Shown piece by piece: positions 27,956-41,149 of a stretch of 64,000 nucleotides of DNA; position 1 is the stretch's first letter; each line of letters starts with the position of its first letter. The notes beneath the pieces are model-generated. The model did no database searches and was not told where the DNA came from. It was given only the letters and a program-made list of their open reading frames with translations. The stretch lies in contig PUFA01000003.1 of the NCBI GenBank assembly GCA_003508835.1, positions 10,641,501 to 10,705,500 of the forward strand. Reading direction: 5' to 3'. Source of the DNA: Eonycteris spelaea. Taxonomy: Eukaryota; Chordata; Mammalia; Chiroptera; Pteropodidae. Made by a program: the position numbers and the translations under genes.

Positions 27956-30014
27956 TAAAATTATTTTATATTTTTTATTGGCATATAATTGACATACAAT
28001 ATTCTATTAATTTTAAGTGTACATTATAGTGCTTTGATACTTGTATACATTATGAAATGATCCCCACAATAAATCTAGTTACCATCTGTCACCATACAAA
28101 GTTATTACAATATTATTGACTATATTCCATATGCTGTACATTACATCCCCCATGATTTATTTATATAATAGCTACAAGTTTGTACCTCTTAATCCCCCTC
28201 CCTATTTAACCCACCTTCCAACTCCTCCCCTCTTTGGTAACCACTAATTTGTTTCTTGTATCTATGAGTCTGTTTCTGTTTTGTTTTGTTTGTTCATATG
28301 TTTTGATTTTTAGATTTCACATACAAGGGAAATCATATGATATTTGTCTGTCTCTGTCTGACTTATTTCCCTTAGCATAATACCCTCTAAGTCCATCCAT
28401 GTTGTTGTAAATGGCAGCATTTCATTTTCTTATAGCTGAGTAATTTTCTGTTATACGTAGAAACCACATCTTTATTCTTTCATTCATCGATGGATATTTA
28501 GGTTGCTTCCATATCTTGGCTATTGTAAATAGTGTTGCAGTGAACATAGAGGTACACATATCTCTTCGAGTCAGTGTTTTTGTTTTCTTCAGATAAATAC
28601 CTCCAAGTGGAATTGCTGGAATGTATGGTTGTTCTAGTTTTAATTTTGTGAAGAGCCTCCATACTGGTTTCCATAATGACTGCACCAGTTTACATTCCCA
28701 CAACAGTGTACAAAGAGTTCCCCTTCTCCGTATCCTTGCCAGCACTTTTTTCTTTTTGTCTTTTTGGTAATAGCCATTCCGACAGGAGAGAAGTAATATC
28801 TCATCATGGTTTTGGATTTGCATTTCTCTGATGATTAGTGATATTGAGCATTTTCAGGTGTCTGTCAGCCATCTGTGTCTTTTCGAAAAATGTCTCTGCC
28901 CATTTTTTAATCGGATTCTTTGGATTTTTTTTTATATTGAATTGTGTAAGTTCTTTACATATTTTAGATATTAACCCTTTATTGAATATATGATTTGCAA
29001 ATATCTTCTCCCATTCAGTAGGTTGCCTTTTCATTTTGTTGATGGTTTCCTTCACTCTGCAAAAGCTTTTTGCTCGATGTAGTCCTGTTTGTTTACTTTT
29101 GCTTTTGTTTCCCTTGCCTGAAGAGACTGATTCAGAAAAATATTGCTAAGACCAGTATCAAGGAGTTTACAGCATGTGTTTCCTTTTAGGAGTTTTTTGG
29201 TTCCAGGCCTTACATTCAAATCTTTAATCTTTTGAATTTCTTTTTATATATGGTGTAAGATAATGGTCCAGGTTTATTCTTTCCCACGTAGCTGTCCAGT
29301 TTTCCCAATACCATTTATTAAAGAGACTGTCTTTTCTCCACTGTGTATTTTGCCTCTTTTGTCGTAGATTAATTGACCATATGTGTGTGGGTTTATTCCT
29401 GGGCTCTCTATTTCATTGATCTATGTGTTTGTTTTTGTGCTAGCACCATACTGTTTTGATTACTATAGCTTTGCCAGTATGGTTTGAAATCAGGGACCAT
29501 GATACCTCCAGCTTTGTTCTTCTTTTTCAAAATTATTTTGGTTGTTGGGGTCTTTTATGATTTTAAACAAATTTTAGGCTTCTTTTTTCTAGGTCCATTA
29601 AAAAAGCCACTGGCATTTTGATAAGGATCGCAGATTGCTTCAGGAAGTATGGACATTTTAACAATATTAATTCTTCGAGTCCATGAGCATGGTCTATCTT
29701 TCCATTTATTTGTGTTGTCTTCAATTTCTTTTATCAAAGTATTCTAGCTTTCAGAGTATAGGTATTTCACCCTGGTTAAATGTATTCCTAGGTATTTTTT
29801 TATGCAGCTGCTTCTTTTATTTCTCTTTCAGATAGCACATTATTAGTGCAACTGATTTCTATATATTAATTTTGTATCCTGCAACTTTACTGAATTCATT
29901 TATTAGTGGTAATAGTTCTTTGGTGGAGTCTTTCGGGTTTCCTATAGTTTCATGTCATCTGCAAACAGTGACAGTTTTATTTCGTCCTTTCCAATTTAAA
30001 TGCCTTTTAGTTCT
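27956..30014 (-). mobile_element. 5'-truncated L1, antisense, just after exon B donor
   Basis: On the minus strand it runs from within ORF2 (about 29740, [10 protein letters not shown]) to the C-terminal end (about 28430, RNGYYQKDKKKK) and a laurasiatherian-type 3' UTR (27960-28400). ORF2 has several frameshifts and stops. Imperfect target duplication: ataagagcatttt (27943-27955) against ataggagcacttt (30015-30027), 11 of 13 matching. About 2.06 kb. Confidence 0.88.
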
Positions 30015-30654
30015 ATAGGAGCACTTTGTCAAGGTTTGTTTAATAAAGAGTGGAAAAATCTTGACACATTTAATGGCTTTTGCTCAGGAGAGAGACCCTT
30101 ATTTAGATGCATCCGGATTTGGCCAGGTTGAACTTTGGGAGCCCTCTTCTTTATACATGCCTTTCTTTAGTTGATAATGGTGATTGGCAAGGATATCAAT
30201 AGAAACACAAAGCTAATCCTATCTTTCATCAAAAAACTGCTTAGTAGCAGGCTCTTCCCAATTTGTGCACTTGGACTATAAGTTGAACTACTGAATTAAT
30301 TGATATTGACAATTACAATGGCCTTTGTACTACAGTTAAAGGACTATCAACCTTTACTTATTACAGAGAAATTTGAATGAAGTTAATAATTTAATCAGCC
30401 TTTTCTGGAGTCAGAAAAAGAAACATGTTATTATAATTTCTCATATTGAATAAGATTTCTCATATCTAATATGTTCAACCTTTACATGTTTAAGGGCTGA
30501 ATATATAAATATCAACACCAAAAGGACTTGGTCTATGTTTCCTTGGGAATATGATTTTGAACACTTAAATACCTAGTATCTTATCAGTGAATATAGATTT
30601 TAAGATAATTTTAATTTTAAAGAACTTTTGGGAAGTGACGCTAACACAGAGGAT

Positions 30655-30875
30655 AATAATAATAACTGTCATCTATTAAGCATCTAGTATGTTCCCAGCC
30701 TTTTGTATGCATTATCTGATTTAATCTTCATCATAGCCTTATGAAATAGTACTATTGCCATCCTCATTTTAAAAAATTAGGAAACTAAGGCTCAGAGAGA
30801 CTGATTGACTTGCCTAAGGTCACATAGCTAAGGTCAGCCAGCATTTCAGACTCCAAAGCCCATAATCTTAAATAT
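30655..30875 (-). repeat. MIR SINE relic, antisense
   Basis: Reversed MIR layout: tattaagcatctagtatgttcc, catcatagccttatgaaatag, ctaaggctcagagagactg, ttgcctaaggtcacatagct. Confidence 0.85.
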
Positions 30876-30879
30876 TATA

Positions 30880-33800
30880 TAATCGACAATGACAACTTCC
30901 TTATTTTGGAGGCCACCCATAATCAAAAGAAAATTTTACTAGTTTACCACATTCTTTGTTCATTACTCCTTTCTTTTATTTTTAATGCTGCTGCTGTTAT
31001 CATTCTGCCAAAGACCCACAGTGAGTTGTGGTTCTGAAATATCGACAGGGTTCCCTCCTTGGACCACTTAAGGTTGTGGCTGAATGCTTGTGCTCATAGA
31101 GGATCTGTCCTCACTCACCTTGAGAGATTCTGCCGGAGGAGTTACAGGTAGGGAGGAAAGAGAGCCAGGATTTTCAGTGTTAGTGAATTTCCCTATTGTT
31201 GAGGATTAAAATGAGATCTCTTAACTCCACTTCAATGTGTATTTGATGACTACAGTTCAGCTTAGAGAAAAGCATGAAAAAGAAAAAGAAAATGCTTTCC
31301 CAGTGAGGGTTTTGTAGAACATCCTCAGCACACATTTTTTGAATGGACCGTATCAACTGTAGAGTTTTACAAGGCCAGTTAAAATTACTGTGAAGACTCA
31401 TATTTACGGACCTTAAAAAAAGGATTCTTGAACTGTTAGTTCTCAATACTACAAATCAGCTAAATATAGATTCTCAGAAGCTTCTTAAATAATGAGCATT
31501 TGGCCAAATAAAACCATGTGTAGCACACCAGATTTTATCCTTAGGCATGCACAATGGTGTATTATAGGTCTGTTATACAATGTGCAGAGTTGAAAAAAAA
31601 AGATTCAGTACTATGAAAATCAGGTACCAGGAAGGCACAGTGTTTGTTTTCCAGATTTCCAAATCAGGATTATTTGAATTATTTTTATTTCAAAGTGTAG
31701 AAAAAGCATTTTTTATAGACTGCTTTTTAGTTACACACAAACTCTTACTGTAAGAGAAAAACTGTTCTTCATCCTGACAAATCTTTGAAAATAGTACTTA
31801 GGAGAACAAGAATAACAACCTTTTTCCCTGTCCACTCTAAATTTTAAGAATTTTCAAGACTTGCAAAAGAGGATGGGGCTGGGACAGATGCTAGTCCTGG
31901 ACAGGTTTTCCTTTGTTTTCTGAAAAGTGTTAACACCTAGAGGACTACTATATTACTCTATGTACAGGTAATAAAACAAGGCATGGCAAAGTCATCTTTC
32001 TCATTCATGGCGTAGGCTGTTAATTGTTCTCTCTGCTGCCTGTCAATATGTGAAATTTTCATTCCCCATTCAAAATGGAAAAAGTTGTGGCTGAAAATGT
32101 TAACATTTGCATTTTTATTTGTTGATTTATTTAAAGGACAGCCTCTCCTACAGCAATCTATCACTTGGTGACACCCCAAATATGAATAATGTATTGTAGA
32201 CTTGCAGCTACCATGTGTAACAAGTGCTAGAGACAGTAAAGGAATGTTAACGATGTTGCAAATGTAATATTTATTGACTCATAAAGTTTATTGCTTTTGA
32301 GGTTCAATAATACTGACCGTAACACATTAATATCACTTATCCTGATTTTAGCTGGGCACCTTTGTATGTAGAAATATTCATCTATCTCATGCTAACAAAA
32401 TAAATATGTAATTTATAGCACAAGCAAAGAGAGCTTTGTAGTTTTCTGTGCTGAGAGCTATAATGCTTCTTTCTTTCCATTTCACTTCTGCCTCCAACAT
32501 TGATCGCACACCCCTGAGCTGTCCGAGAGAGTTAGCACACTGCTCATCCTGGCACAAGAGGGTTTGCCACTGAACTAAACAGTGCCTTGCATTTCTGCAT
32601 GGCTGGAACAGGCAACACGGCACAATCCACTCCACCCGAGAGAGAACTAGAGGGGCCTTTTCTCCCTGTCATTCTGACTGCCCAGCTGGTAGGTGCACAC
32701 GCTTTCACTCAGAAAGTCCAGTACTTTTCCTGTCATGCTACTGAGTCGTAGTTTACTGATTCTACTTGAGCCTCTTCTCCAGTGTGAAGCCAGACCTGGG
32801 CAGCTTACCAATGAATTTGTTATGAGCCACAAATGTTACTGATGATTAACCCTTTTGTGCCTTCCAGAATTAGGTGTGTCCATTGCCAGCAAGAAAGATC
32901 ATACAGGAAATATCTGGCCCCCAGAGCAAGAGAAGTAGTGTTAATTAGCAACCATCAGCTGTAATTGTCATCCCCATTAAGATGCAGAATTATGTATTTC
33001 TTCGTTATAAATAACCTTTCTAATTGTGCTTGATGTATGCCAATTTAATCAAAAAATATACTTGCAACAAGCAGATATTTGCATTAATGTAGCTTTGGAT
33101 CTTCCAATCTTTTATTTCAAATTCGACTGGAAAAAATCTGTTGCAGCTGTATATCTTTTGTATGTTGGTGTCTTTTTCTATTCAGGTATGTAGATCTGAT
33201 ACATTTTATATTTATAAAATAAAAAGCCCAGCACCTTTCTGGGATTATGCAATGAAACAGAAATCTTGTCACTTTTTCAAATACTTGGAGTTTCTCTATC
33301 TCAATCATGACAACTCATTGATGATTGTTCCAAACTGATAAACAGGGGCAAATACCAGGCCTGCAACCACAGGATTATATTCTCAGTCCCTGAAGAAAAG
33401 GTTACTAAGGCCTCTTCTCTCTGTTCTTCCCTGGCTCAAAGGAGTTAAGGTTGATATTCCTGACTTCTTTTGTGTGTGTATGTGAGATGTGAAGAGGGAA
33501 AGGCAGATCTCACTAAATCACCTGATTAGTGAATTTTTGGAACTAGAGATAGAGTTAGTCTATTTCTAGGAAGTATTCTTCAGCTCACTCTCTTTTTTCT
33601 TTTTTTCAGAAAGATTAGGGGGTTTTTTTGTCGTTTTTTTTGTTTGTTGTTTGTTTGTTTTACCATAATGCAGAGCTAAAGTTTTTTGTTTTGTTTTGTT
33701 TGTTTTTGAGGTATGTTGGGGGGATGATTTTGTGGAGCTTGGTTTTTTTTGAGGAAGTTGGAAAATATTTAAGTATGTACTTTGAAGAAATTTGATTGCT

Positions 33801-34140
33801 TATTTGGGGGCTTTATTTAAAAAATAGCTTCATTTGTTCCTTTTTTTTTTTTGAGACCTTTGTCCTTTGCTGTCAAACCATATGCTTAATGTATTTTGAA
33901 AATTTTGCTGTAAATGTGCACCTTGCTGAGCTTTCTATAGTGCAATTGCCTGTGCACGGTAATGCTCACAGGCAGCTGTTTGCACACGGCTGACTTGAAG
34001 GTAGCTTGTGGAGACCCTTTGCCCATTGCAGTTGAGATTGAGGGACCAGGCTCAGAAGTATTGGAACCTGGGACCACATTCTACCAAGTCCAGCCTTGAA
34101 GGATCTGAATACCCTCCAATCTAGAACTTAAACTTCTGTT
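30880..34140. other. Mostly unassigned intronic sequence
   Basis: No exon seen. The part 31960-33060 looks unique and carries homeodomain-like TAATTA cores and an E-box (cagctg at about 32958); whether it is conserved cannot be judged here. A (TTTG)n/(TTTTG)n tract lies at about 33637-33710 and a T-run at 33841-33852. Confidence 0.4.
33637..33710 (+). repeat. (TTTG)n-rich low-complexity tract
   Basis: Irregular tttg/ttttg units. Confidence 0.8.
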
Positions 34141-34144
34141 TTTA

Positions 34145-35632
34145 AGACAATATTTTTCTGTCTTTGTTAGAAAAATCTCTGTTCAGATCCTTTTCTCATT
34201 TTTTAATCAGGCTATTTATTTTTTGCTACTGAGTTGTAAGAGTTCCTTATATATTTTGTTTATTAACCCCTTATCAAATATATAATATGCAAATATTTTC
34301 TACCTTCCATAGTTTACCTTTTCATTTTATTGATTATTTCCTTTGCTATGCAGAAGGTTTTTAGTCTGCTTTAGTCCCACTTGTTTTTTTGTTTTTGTTT
34401 TTGTTTGTTTTGTTTGCTTTGTTGTTGCTTTTGGTGTCAAATTCAAAAAAAATATTTTAAAGATCAATGTCAGCTTTTTCCCTATGTGTTCTTCTAGAAA
34501 TTTTACAGTTTCAGGTTTTACATTTAAGTCTTTAAATCCATTTTGAGTTTATTTTGTGTATAATGTAAGATAAAGATCAGTTTATTCTTTTGCATGTGGA
34601 TATCCAGTTTTCCCAACACCATTTATTGGAGAAACTACTCTTTCCCCATTGTTTATTCTTGGCACCCTTGTCAAAACTTAGTTGACCAGTTATGCTTGAG
34701 CTTATTCCTGGGCTATTTATTTTATTCCATTGTCCTCTGTGCCTGTTTTTGTGCCAGCGCCATACTGTTTTGATTACTAGAGGTTTGTAATGTAATTTGA
34801 AATCAGGAAGAGTGATGCCTCCAACTTTGTTCTTTCTCAAGATTGCTTTGGCTATTCAGGGTCCTTTGTGATTTCATGTGAATTTTAAGATTATGTTTTC
34901 TATTCCTGTGAAAGATGCCATTGGAATTTTGATAAGGATTGTGTTGTATCTGTATATCACTTTGGGTAGTATAGACATTTTAACAATATTCTTCCAATCT
35001 GTGAACACAGGATATCTTTCCATTTATTTTACCTATTTCATTTATTTCTTTTATGTTTCTCTCCATTTATTTCTTTCTATTTATGTCATCGTCAGTTCTT
35101 GACATCAGTATTTTATAGTTTTCAGCGTACAAATTTTTCACCTCCTTGGATAAAATTTATTCCCAAGTCTTTTATTCGTTTTGATGCTATCGTAAATAGG
35201 ATTTTTTCTCTTGATTTTCTTTTCGTATAGATCCCTGTTGGCATAAAGAGATGCAACTGATTTTTGTACGTTGATTTTGTATCCTGTAACTTTACTGAAT
35301 TCATTTATTAGTTTTACCTTTTTTTTTTTTTGGAATCTTTAGAGTTTTCTACATATTACATCATATTATTTGCAGAGATAATTTTACTTCTTATCTGTTT
35401 GGATGCCATTTTATTTCTTTTTCTTGCCTCGTTGCTCTTGCTGCACTTCCAATACTTTGTCCTGTCTTTTCTTTGTACTAGATCTTAGAAGAAATCTTTT
35501 CTTCTAAGTGTTTAGTTTTTCTTCATCAATTATGATTAGCTATTGGCTTTTCATATATGGCCATTATTGTATTGAAGAAATTTTTTTCTATACATATTTT
35601 GTTGAGAGTTTTTATTATGAATGGATAGTGAC
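34145..35632 (-). mobile_element. L1 with 5' inversion: inverted ORF2 part
   Basis: On the minus strand this encodes ORF2 from the RT region (about 35630) through KRIKDLGINF (about 35170) and NKWCWENW (about 34610) to a late segment reading IKK.EKDLNRDFSNKD (about 34160-34200). Its 3'-most residues come just before those opening the adjacent sense part, so the two parts together are one ORF2 with its upstream piece flipped. Confidence 0.8.
34385..34430 (+). repeat. (TTTTTG)n low-complexity tract
   Basis: Repeated tttttg/ttttg units within the inverted L1. Confidence 0.8.
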
Positions 35633-36507
35633 CTTCGTCAAAAAAGACATACACATTGCCAACAGATATATGAAAATATGCTCAACATCACTCATCAGGG
35701 AAATGCAAATCCAAACACCCAGTAGCATATCACCTCACAACGTTAGGATGCCTATTATCAAAAAGATAAACGAAGATAACAATTACTAGCAAGTATGTGG
35801 AGACAAGATAACCCTTGTATACTATTGTGGGAATGTAAATTTCTCCAGCTATTATGGAAAATAATAAGGAGGTTTCTTAAAGAATGAAAAATAGAGCCAC
35901 CACATGATCCAGCAGTCTCTCTCCTGGGTATAAACCCAAAGGAAACGAAATCAGTACTGCAAAGAGAGGTCCGACACCCGTGTTGATTGCAGCCTGCTCC
36001 CAGTAACCAAGACGTAGAAACCACTCGGTCCATCAGCAGATGAATGGACTGTAGAATATCTCAGCCTCAAAAAAGAATTTCTGCCAAGAATTTGACGAAC
36101 CTAAAAACATTATGCTAAGTGAAGTAAGACAGGCACGGAAAAAATACTATATGATCTCATTTATATGTGGAATCTAAACAGGTGGAGTTGTAGAAGCGGA
36201 GAGTAGAGCAGTGGTTACCAGGAGTGGGAAGGAGGAGAAAATAAGGTGTTGTCAAAGGTTCATCATTTTAGATGAATAAGTTCTAGAAATCTAATGTGCA
36301 GCGTCGTGACTATAGTTAATAATACTGTATTGAATACTGTAAATTTGTTAAAAGAGATTTCAGGTGTTCTTACCACAAAAACAAATTGTAACTGTATGAG
36401 AGGATGGATACATTAATTAGCCTGACTGTAGTAATCATTTTACTATATATATATGCAAATCAAAATATCATATTGTATATCTTAAATATATGCAATTAAA
36501 AAAAAAG
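35633..36507 (+). mobile_element. L1 with 5' inversion: sense 3' part
   Basis: Opens with KKDIHIANRYMK, which follows directly on from the inverted part's end in ORF2 order. It then runs through the C-terminal ORF2 landmarks (tatgatctcatttatatgtgg, gtggttaccaggagtggg) to a 3' UTR and A-tail (tgcaattaaaaaaaaag). Confidence 0.82.
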
Positions 36508-36919
36508 ACAGTGTTTTTATCTTTATTTTTCCCTTAAGTGACTTGGCATGAGCACCCAGTTGCTTCCAGCCCCGTTATGATGGTAGAACCTTTAACGTGA
36601 TAGAAACCATGGTGTCCTAGTCCTCTGCCACGCTGTGAAAAGGGACAGACTTTCAGCATTTGTCCCTTTTCATTCTCTGTGGGCTATAAACCAAGGCTTT
36701 AGCCCGTGGGCATTTGCGCATTGTTTAGTTTTCTATGTCGTATTTCCAGTAACCACTTACATTGCAGAGAAGGAAAAATTGTGTAAATAATTGTAACAAT
36801 GATCTGTTTTATCTCATGCAACAAAATTCTGGATTGACAGCTGCCAGGGGATTCAAAAGCTACACAAGAACATTTCTATTATACTAGTAATAAATATATA
36901 ATGCTGAAAGTTATAATTA

Positions 36920-37125
36920 CCTATTCACAATCCTTGGCATTGTACTCGAGAGTTGACAGTGCTTTTAATGTGCATTGTCTCATTTAAATTGCACCAAAAC
37001 CCTGTGAAGGAAGTAGTAGTAGTATTCCATTTTACAATGAGGAAATGAGAACTGGGAGAAACTGAATGACTACCGAAGGTCGCACAACAAGGAAACAGAA
37101 AAGAGAACTTGAATTTCGCCCTTCC
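36920..37125 (-). repeat. MIR SINE relic, antisense
   Basis: Reversed MIR landmarks: tgcattgtctcatttaaattg, aaaccctgtgaaggaagtag, attttacaatgaggaaatgag, aaggtcgcacaac. Confidence 0.75.
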
Positions 37126-37129
37126 AATA

Positions 37130-38945
37130 TCAAATTTCAGTGTGTTTTCATTCTTTAACACTGCCTAAATTTGGATTTGGTTCAGAGGTATTGACACTAA
37201 GCTGATAAAATTCTGGTTTAGGGTAGGAATCACACAAACTTGGAATTTGTTTTTGTAACTTGATAGGAAGAAACTTAGTCATACAGAGAAAGCAAGATGT
37301 CATGGGGTTTCACTATACACATCAGCCAAATTGCAATGCTTTCTTGCAGTTATGCCCAAAATCGTAATAGTGACAAAAAAAATTTTTTTAATCAGACTTT
37401 TTCTCATCTGGACATTTACACAAATAATTTAAGTACTCTACCAGATTCCCTCATGTGCCTAGCAGAAGAAATAATAACGTGTTATTCTTCCAAAGGTAGA
37501 GAGAGAGAAGCTAAAGTAACATCAAACTAGAGCCCACGGGCACTAGTTGGGTTTATGTGGGAGGTTTCAGTAGCAGACCTCACTGCCTCTATATAAGAGA
37601 GTATATGAGTGTTGAACTTACATAATGATACTGACTACTATTCATTGAATGCCTATTAAATATTCGGAATGTGTCATATGTCTAGCTGCATTTATTTATA
37701 ACGTATATTCATGCAAATTACATATCATTGTAAGGCTTTTTATGACTATTAAAACTCAATTTCAAAATATTAAGTAGAATTTCTTCTTAGATTTTTCAAA
37801 TGACTTACTAAAATGTGGGCTGCTGAGCCCTAAACTATCATTTTACCTTTATCTGCGCTCATAGTAACAGTTTACACAATACACACAATCAAGTAGCGTT
37901 TACTGTAACTTTCCCATTTTGAGTATATTGTAAACAACAAAATGAAAACAAAACTTAATAAAATGATCTACATAAAATGACAATAAAAAGGAATAATCTG
38001 AAGACTTCGGAAAAAGTTTAATATGTAAAAGAAAATAGAAGTTACAAATATGCCTCTCTGTCTTCCATCTTTAATCTAAAGGATGAAAATCCCTGCCATT
38101 CAAAAATGTTTTTGTTTAGGTTAGGTTAATAATTTGGAATTCCCTGCTAGCATTGCATTACTACCAAGAGCAGTCGAATGCATGTAAATTCTTATGTATT
38201 CAATGAAAAGATATTGCTTTTAATTAAGCCATGCTGTTGGGCTATTACTATAATTCCCATTGTTAAAAGCCATTAATATAATCATCCATTTCTCTTGCAC
38301 ATACTATTTATAGTGTGTAAGTTAAGAAAACAGAAACAAATAAGCTAAGTAGAAATAATAAAGACATAGCACAATTCCAAGAAATGAATTCAGCCTAAGG
38401 AAGTTTGCGAAGACATTTTTACTGTAGGAAGAACATACCGTACAGGGAAAATATACATTACAACACCTTATATTTACTAGTCACTTAGAATTCTAGTCCT
38501 TGGCTTTAGGAAATCTTCCCAAATTCCAGGTGAACTATTTTATCGTTCATACTTTTCTATATTTTCTAAATTTTCTACAACAGCATGTATTACTTAATTT
38601 CAAAAACAATATTTTAAAAGAAAGTAAAGACTGCACATGTGTAGGAGGTAAACCCATTTCAAACTTTTATACTCTATAGTTCCAAGTAGTTAGAAAAACC
38701 CTAGAGTTACCCTTGGAATATATGACATAAATATGTCATTTCTTTGTCGAGCAAGCAGTAGATGAGGTTTATGTTTCCTTGGTATGTCTTCTCCAGGGTC
38801 TGAACTCTGAAAAATGCTATTCTAGTGACATCTGTTTAATATTACTGGTTCCCACTATCATTTCACAGTTTTTAGCCTTATGAGTTAATGTTTTTGAGTT
38901 GTTCATTTGGTCCTAGGTAATTAAATTCCCTTAACTTCAATGTTA
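37130..38945. other. Unassigned intronic sequence
   Basis: No exon or named repeat. The part 38090-38340 looks like ordinary unique sequence with TTAATTAA-like cores and could be a conserved non-coding stretch, untested. Confidence 0.4.
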
Positions 38946-38949
38946 AAAA

Positions 38950-39060
38950 CATCATTGAGTGTCACTGTTCTGGGCACTTTTATATAAAAACTCTTATATA
39001 TGTCACCTAATGTAATCCTCACCATCATGAGGAAGTTATTCTCAAAGAGGCAATTACAGA
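38950..39060 (-). repeat. MIR relic, antisense
   Basis: Contains gttctgggcacttttatat and taatcctcaccatcatgagg. Confidence 0.6.
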
Positions 39061-39069
39061 ACAGTTAAG

Positions 39070-39260
39070 AGCCCAGGTATAATAATTATAACACCTAGGT
39101 TTATAGGTCTAGGTTTAAATGCTTGCTCTGTGGTTTTGACAAATCTTTTAATTTAATCAAGGATAATAATATCTCCCTCACAGGCTTGTCATAATGACCA
39201 AGCAAGATAGTTTACATAAAGTATTGAGCACAGTCCTGGTATATGACATAATAGTAGTTG
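39070..39260 (+). repeat. MIR SINE relic
   Basis: Contains gttaagagcccaggtat, taatatctccctcacagg, aagtattgagcacagtcctgg. Confidence 0.75.
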
Positions 39261-39389
39261 CCATTAGTGAACTTGCTTTGGACCTTGCCGTTGTAATTCC
39301 AAACTCTGCGTATGTTCTCTGGCAGAAGGTAATGGATAGTGTTAGGTTCATCTCAGAAATAGGCAATAGAATTGTATTTAATATTCACC

Positions 39390-39545
39390 TTGCAGACATT
39401 CCTGTTACTTCTCTAAGCCTGATTCCTCGTGTGTAAATAAGAATATCAACAAGCACTTTACACATTTTCTCAGATTATGTGTGACTAGATGTGCAAAGCC
39501 CTTAACTTGGCGCAGGCTATAGTTGGCATTCGATGTTAGCTTCCT
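39390..39545 (+). repeat. MIR relic
   Basis: Contains cctgttacttctctaagcc and aagcactttacac, then caaagcccttaac. Confidence 0.5.
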
Positions 39546-39936
39546 TCTTCTGTGCTTTGGGCAGCAGGACTTGCTTGGTACCTAGAACAGTGTGTGTGAC
39601 TGATAGCGGCCCCTCTGCCAAATGCAGTGAGTGACAGTGGTCTGCAAATATGTGACTTAGAAGCGAATATTAATAACCCTGCTTTCAAAGGATTTTTTTC
39701 CCACAATGTTGGCAAATTTTTCTAATGTCTTAACATGTCCCCTACTTGTTTTTCTTCTAAACAGAAGCAAGTGATGAGTAAAATCCTTGGCTAGTGACGG
39801 GGTTAGTATTTAACGTTGTGTTCCAGGACTTCTGTTTCTGGGGTCACTCAAGACCTCACTGAAGTTATGGATAATGGATTTCTTCATCACATTAGTCCTT
39901 TGTAAAAGTTCTAAAAGAGTTTAATTCCCTTTAGAG

Positions 39937-40104
39937 CAGTGGTTCTAAAGTCTGTCTGCACATCGGAATCACTTGGAAATCTTTAAGTACCCACTTCCAG
40001 CCTCACCCTAGATTAACTGAATCAGAACTGTCAGGGACGGGCCCCACTGATGTGCGTGTTTTTATTTCCCCAGTAACTCTGACGTACTTGAGCTAAAGAA
40101 ACAC
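39937..40104 (+). mobile_element. MER5-type (hAT-Charlie) element
   Basis: Begins cagtggttctaaagtctg, has catcggaatcacttgg and ctgaatcagaactgtcaggg, and ends near cttgagctaaagaaac, the MER5 order. Confidence 0.8.
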
Positions 40105-40359
40105 ATTCAGAAGCCCCTTCTCTGGAGCTGCACATCTCACAGTTTAACCCCAGCACACCAGCATTCTGCCTTCTTTCCGCCCCCACCCAACCACAGGGCC
40201 TCGCCTTTCTGTTAGCAACTTTCCGTAGCCACTGCATCCTCTCCCCAAGGGTTATTAGAATACATCCATTAGCCTGCACTGCAAAAGTGCTTAAGAAGCC
40301 CTTGAATGACCTGCTTACCAATCTAATGTGTTTTTATTTTCTGCCTCTCTCCATCCTGT

Positions 40360-40500
40360 GCCATATTGAATGTAAACTTCAAGAAGGCAAGGATTTTTTT
40401 CTCTTACATTCATTGCTATATCTCTTTGCTAGAGCAGAGCCTAGCTCATAATAGACAATCAATCAGTAAATATTTATTGGATGAATGAATGATCACAAAG
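40360..40500 (+). repeat. L2 3'-end relic
   Basis: Ends with the L2 signature: aacttcaagaaggcaagg, atatctctttgctagagcag, then aatatttattggatgaatg. Confidence 0.8.
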
Positions 40501-40790
40501 TGAATGTTGTCTTTTCAATTTACCAGTTCATGGCATTCCTATAGACAACTGTTTTCCTTTATGCCTTCTCCACATCTATGAAGGAACCATGGTTTTACTC
40601 AGCTTATGCATTTAGTTGTGCTTCTCTTACTTCCCAGAACTTCTTTGCATTTTTATCTACTTAAAGGTTTTTCCATTCCATAAGAATTGTAGGATGTCTA
40701 AGCTTCCAGATTTTCAGTCTGGATGACAGCAGATGCTCGATTGTGAGTAGTTTCAGTGTGTTCTTCGCATTGGGATTTAATTGCTAAGAT

Positions 40791-41015
40791 CAGGGGTCCC
40801 CAACTCCTGGGCCGTGGACCAGTACCAGTCAGTGGCATGTTAGGAACCAGGCCACACAACAGGAGGTGAGCAGCAAGGGAGCAAGTGAAGCCTCATCTGT
40901 ATTCGCTGGCACTCCCCAACGCTAGCATCACCACCTGAGCTCCACCTCAGAGCATCAGGCATTAGATTCTCATAGGAGCACCAGCCCTGATACCAAGAAG
41001 GTTGGGCGACCGCTG
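40791..41015 (+). mobile_element. MER1-like hAT nonautonomous element, 225 bp
   Basis: Begins caggggtccccaactcctgg and ends gttgggcgaccgctg. It has the same length and internal layout as the copies at 11751 and 48528. Its flanking 8-mers (gctaagat, gaatagta) do not form a clear duplication. Confidence 0.85.
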
Positions 41016-41049
41016 GAATAGTATCTCCCAACTGTCTTTGCTAGCCATT

Positions 41050-41079
41050 TCTTACCTTATGTTCAGCCATAAGGTAAGA
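41050..41079. repeat. Perfect 12-bp inverted repeat
   Basis: tcttaccttatg, a 6-base loop (ttcagc), then cataaggtaaga. Confidence 0.95.
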
Positions 41080-41149
41080 TGCTTTGGTCGGTGGTTGGTG
41101 GATTCATTTTGTCTTGTTTTTCCTCAAAGGTTAAAGAAAATCCTTGCCT

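Noticed and set aside
28422..28823. 133-codon minus-strand open frame
   Set aside because: It is part of a decayed L1 ORF2 (RNGYYQKDKKKK and following), not a host gene.
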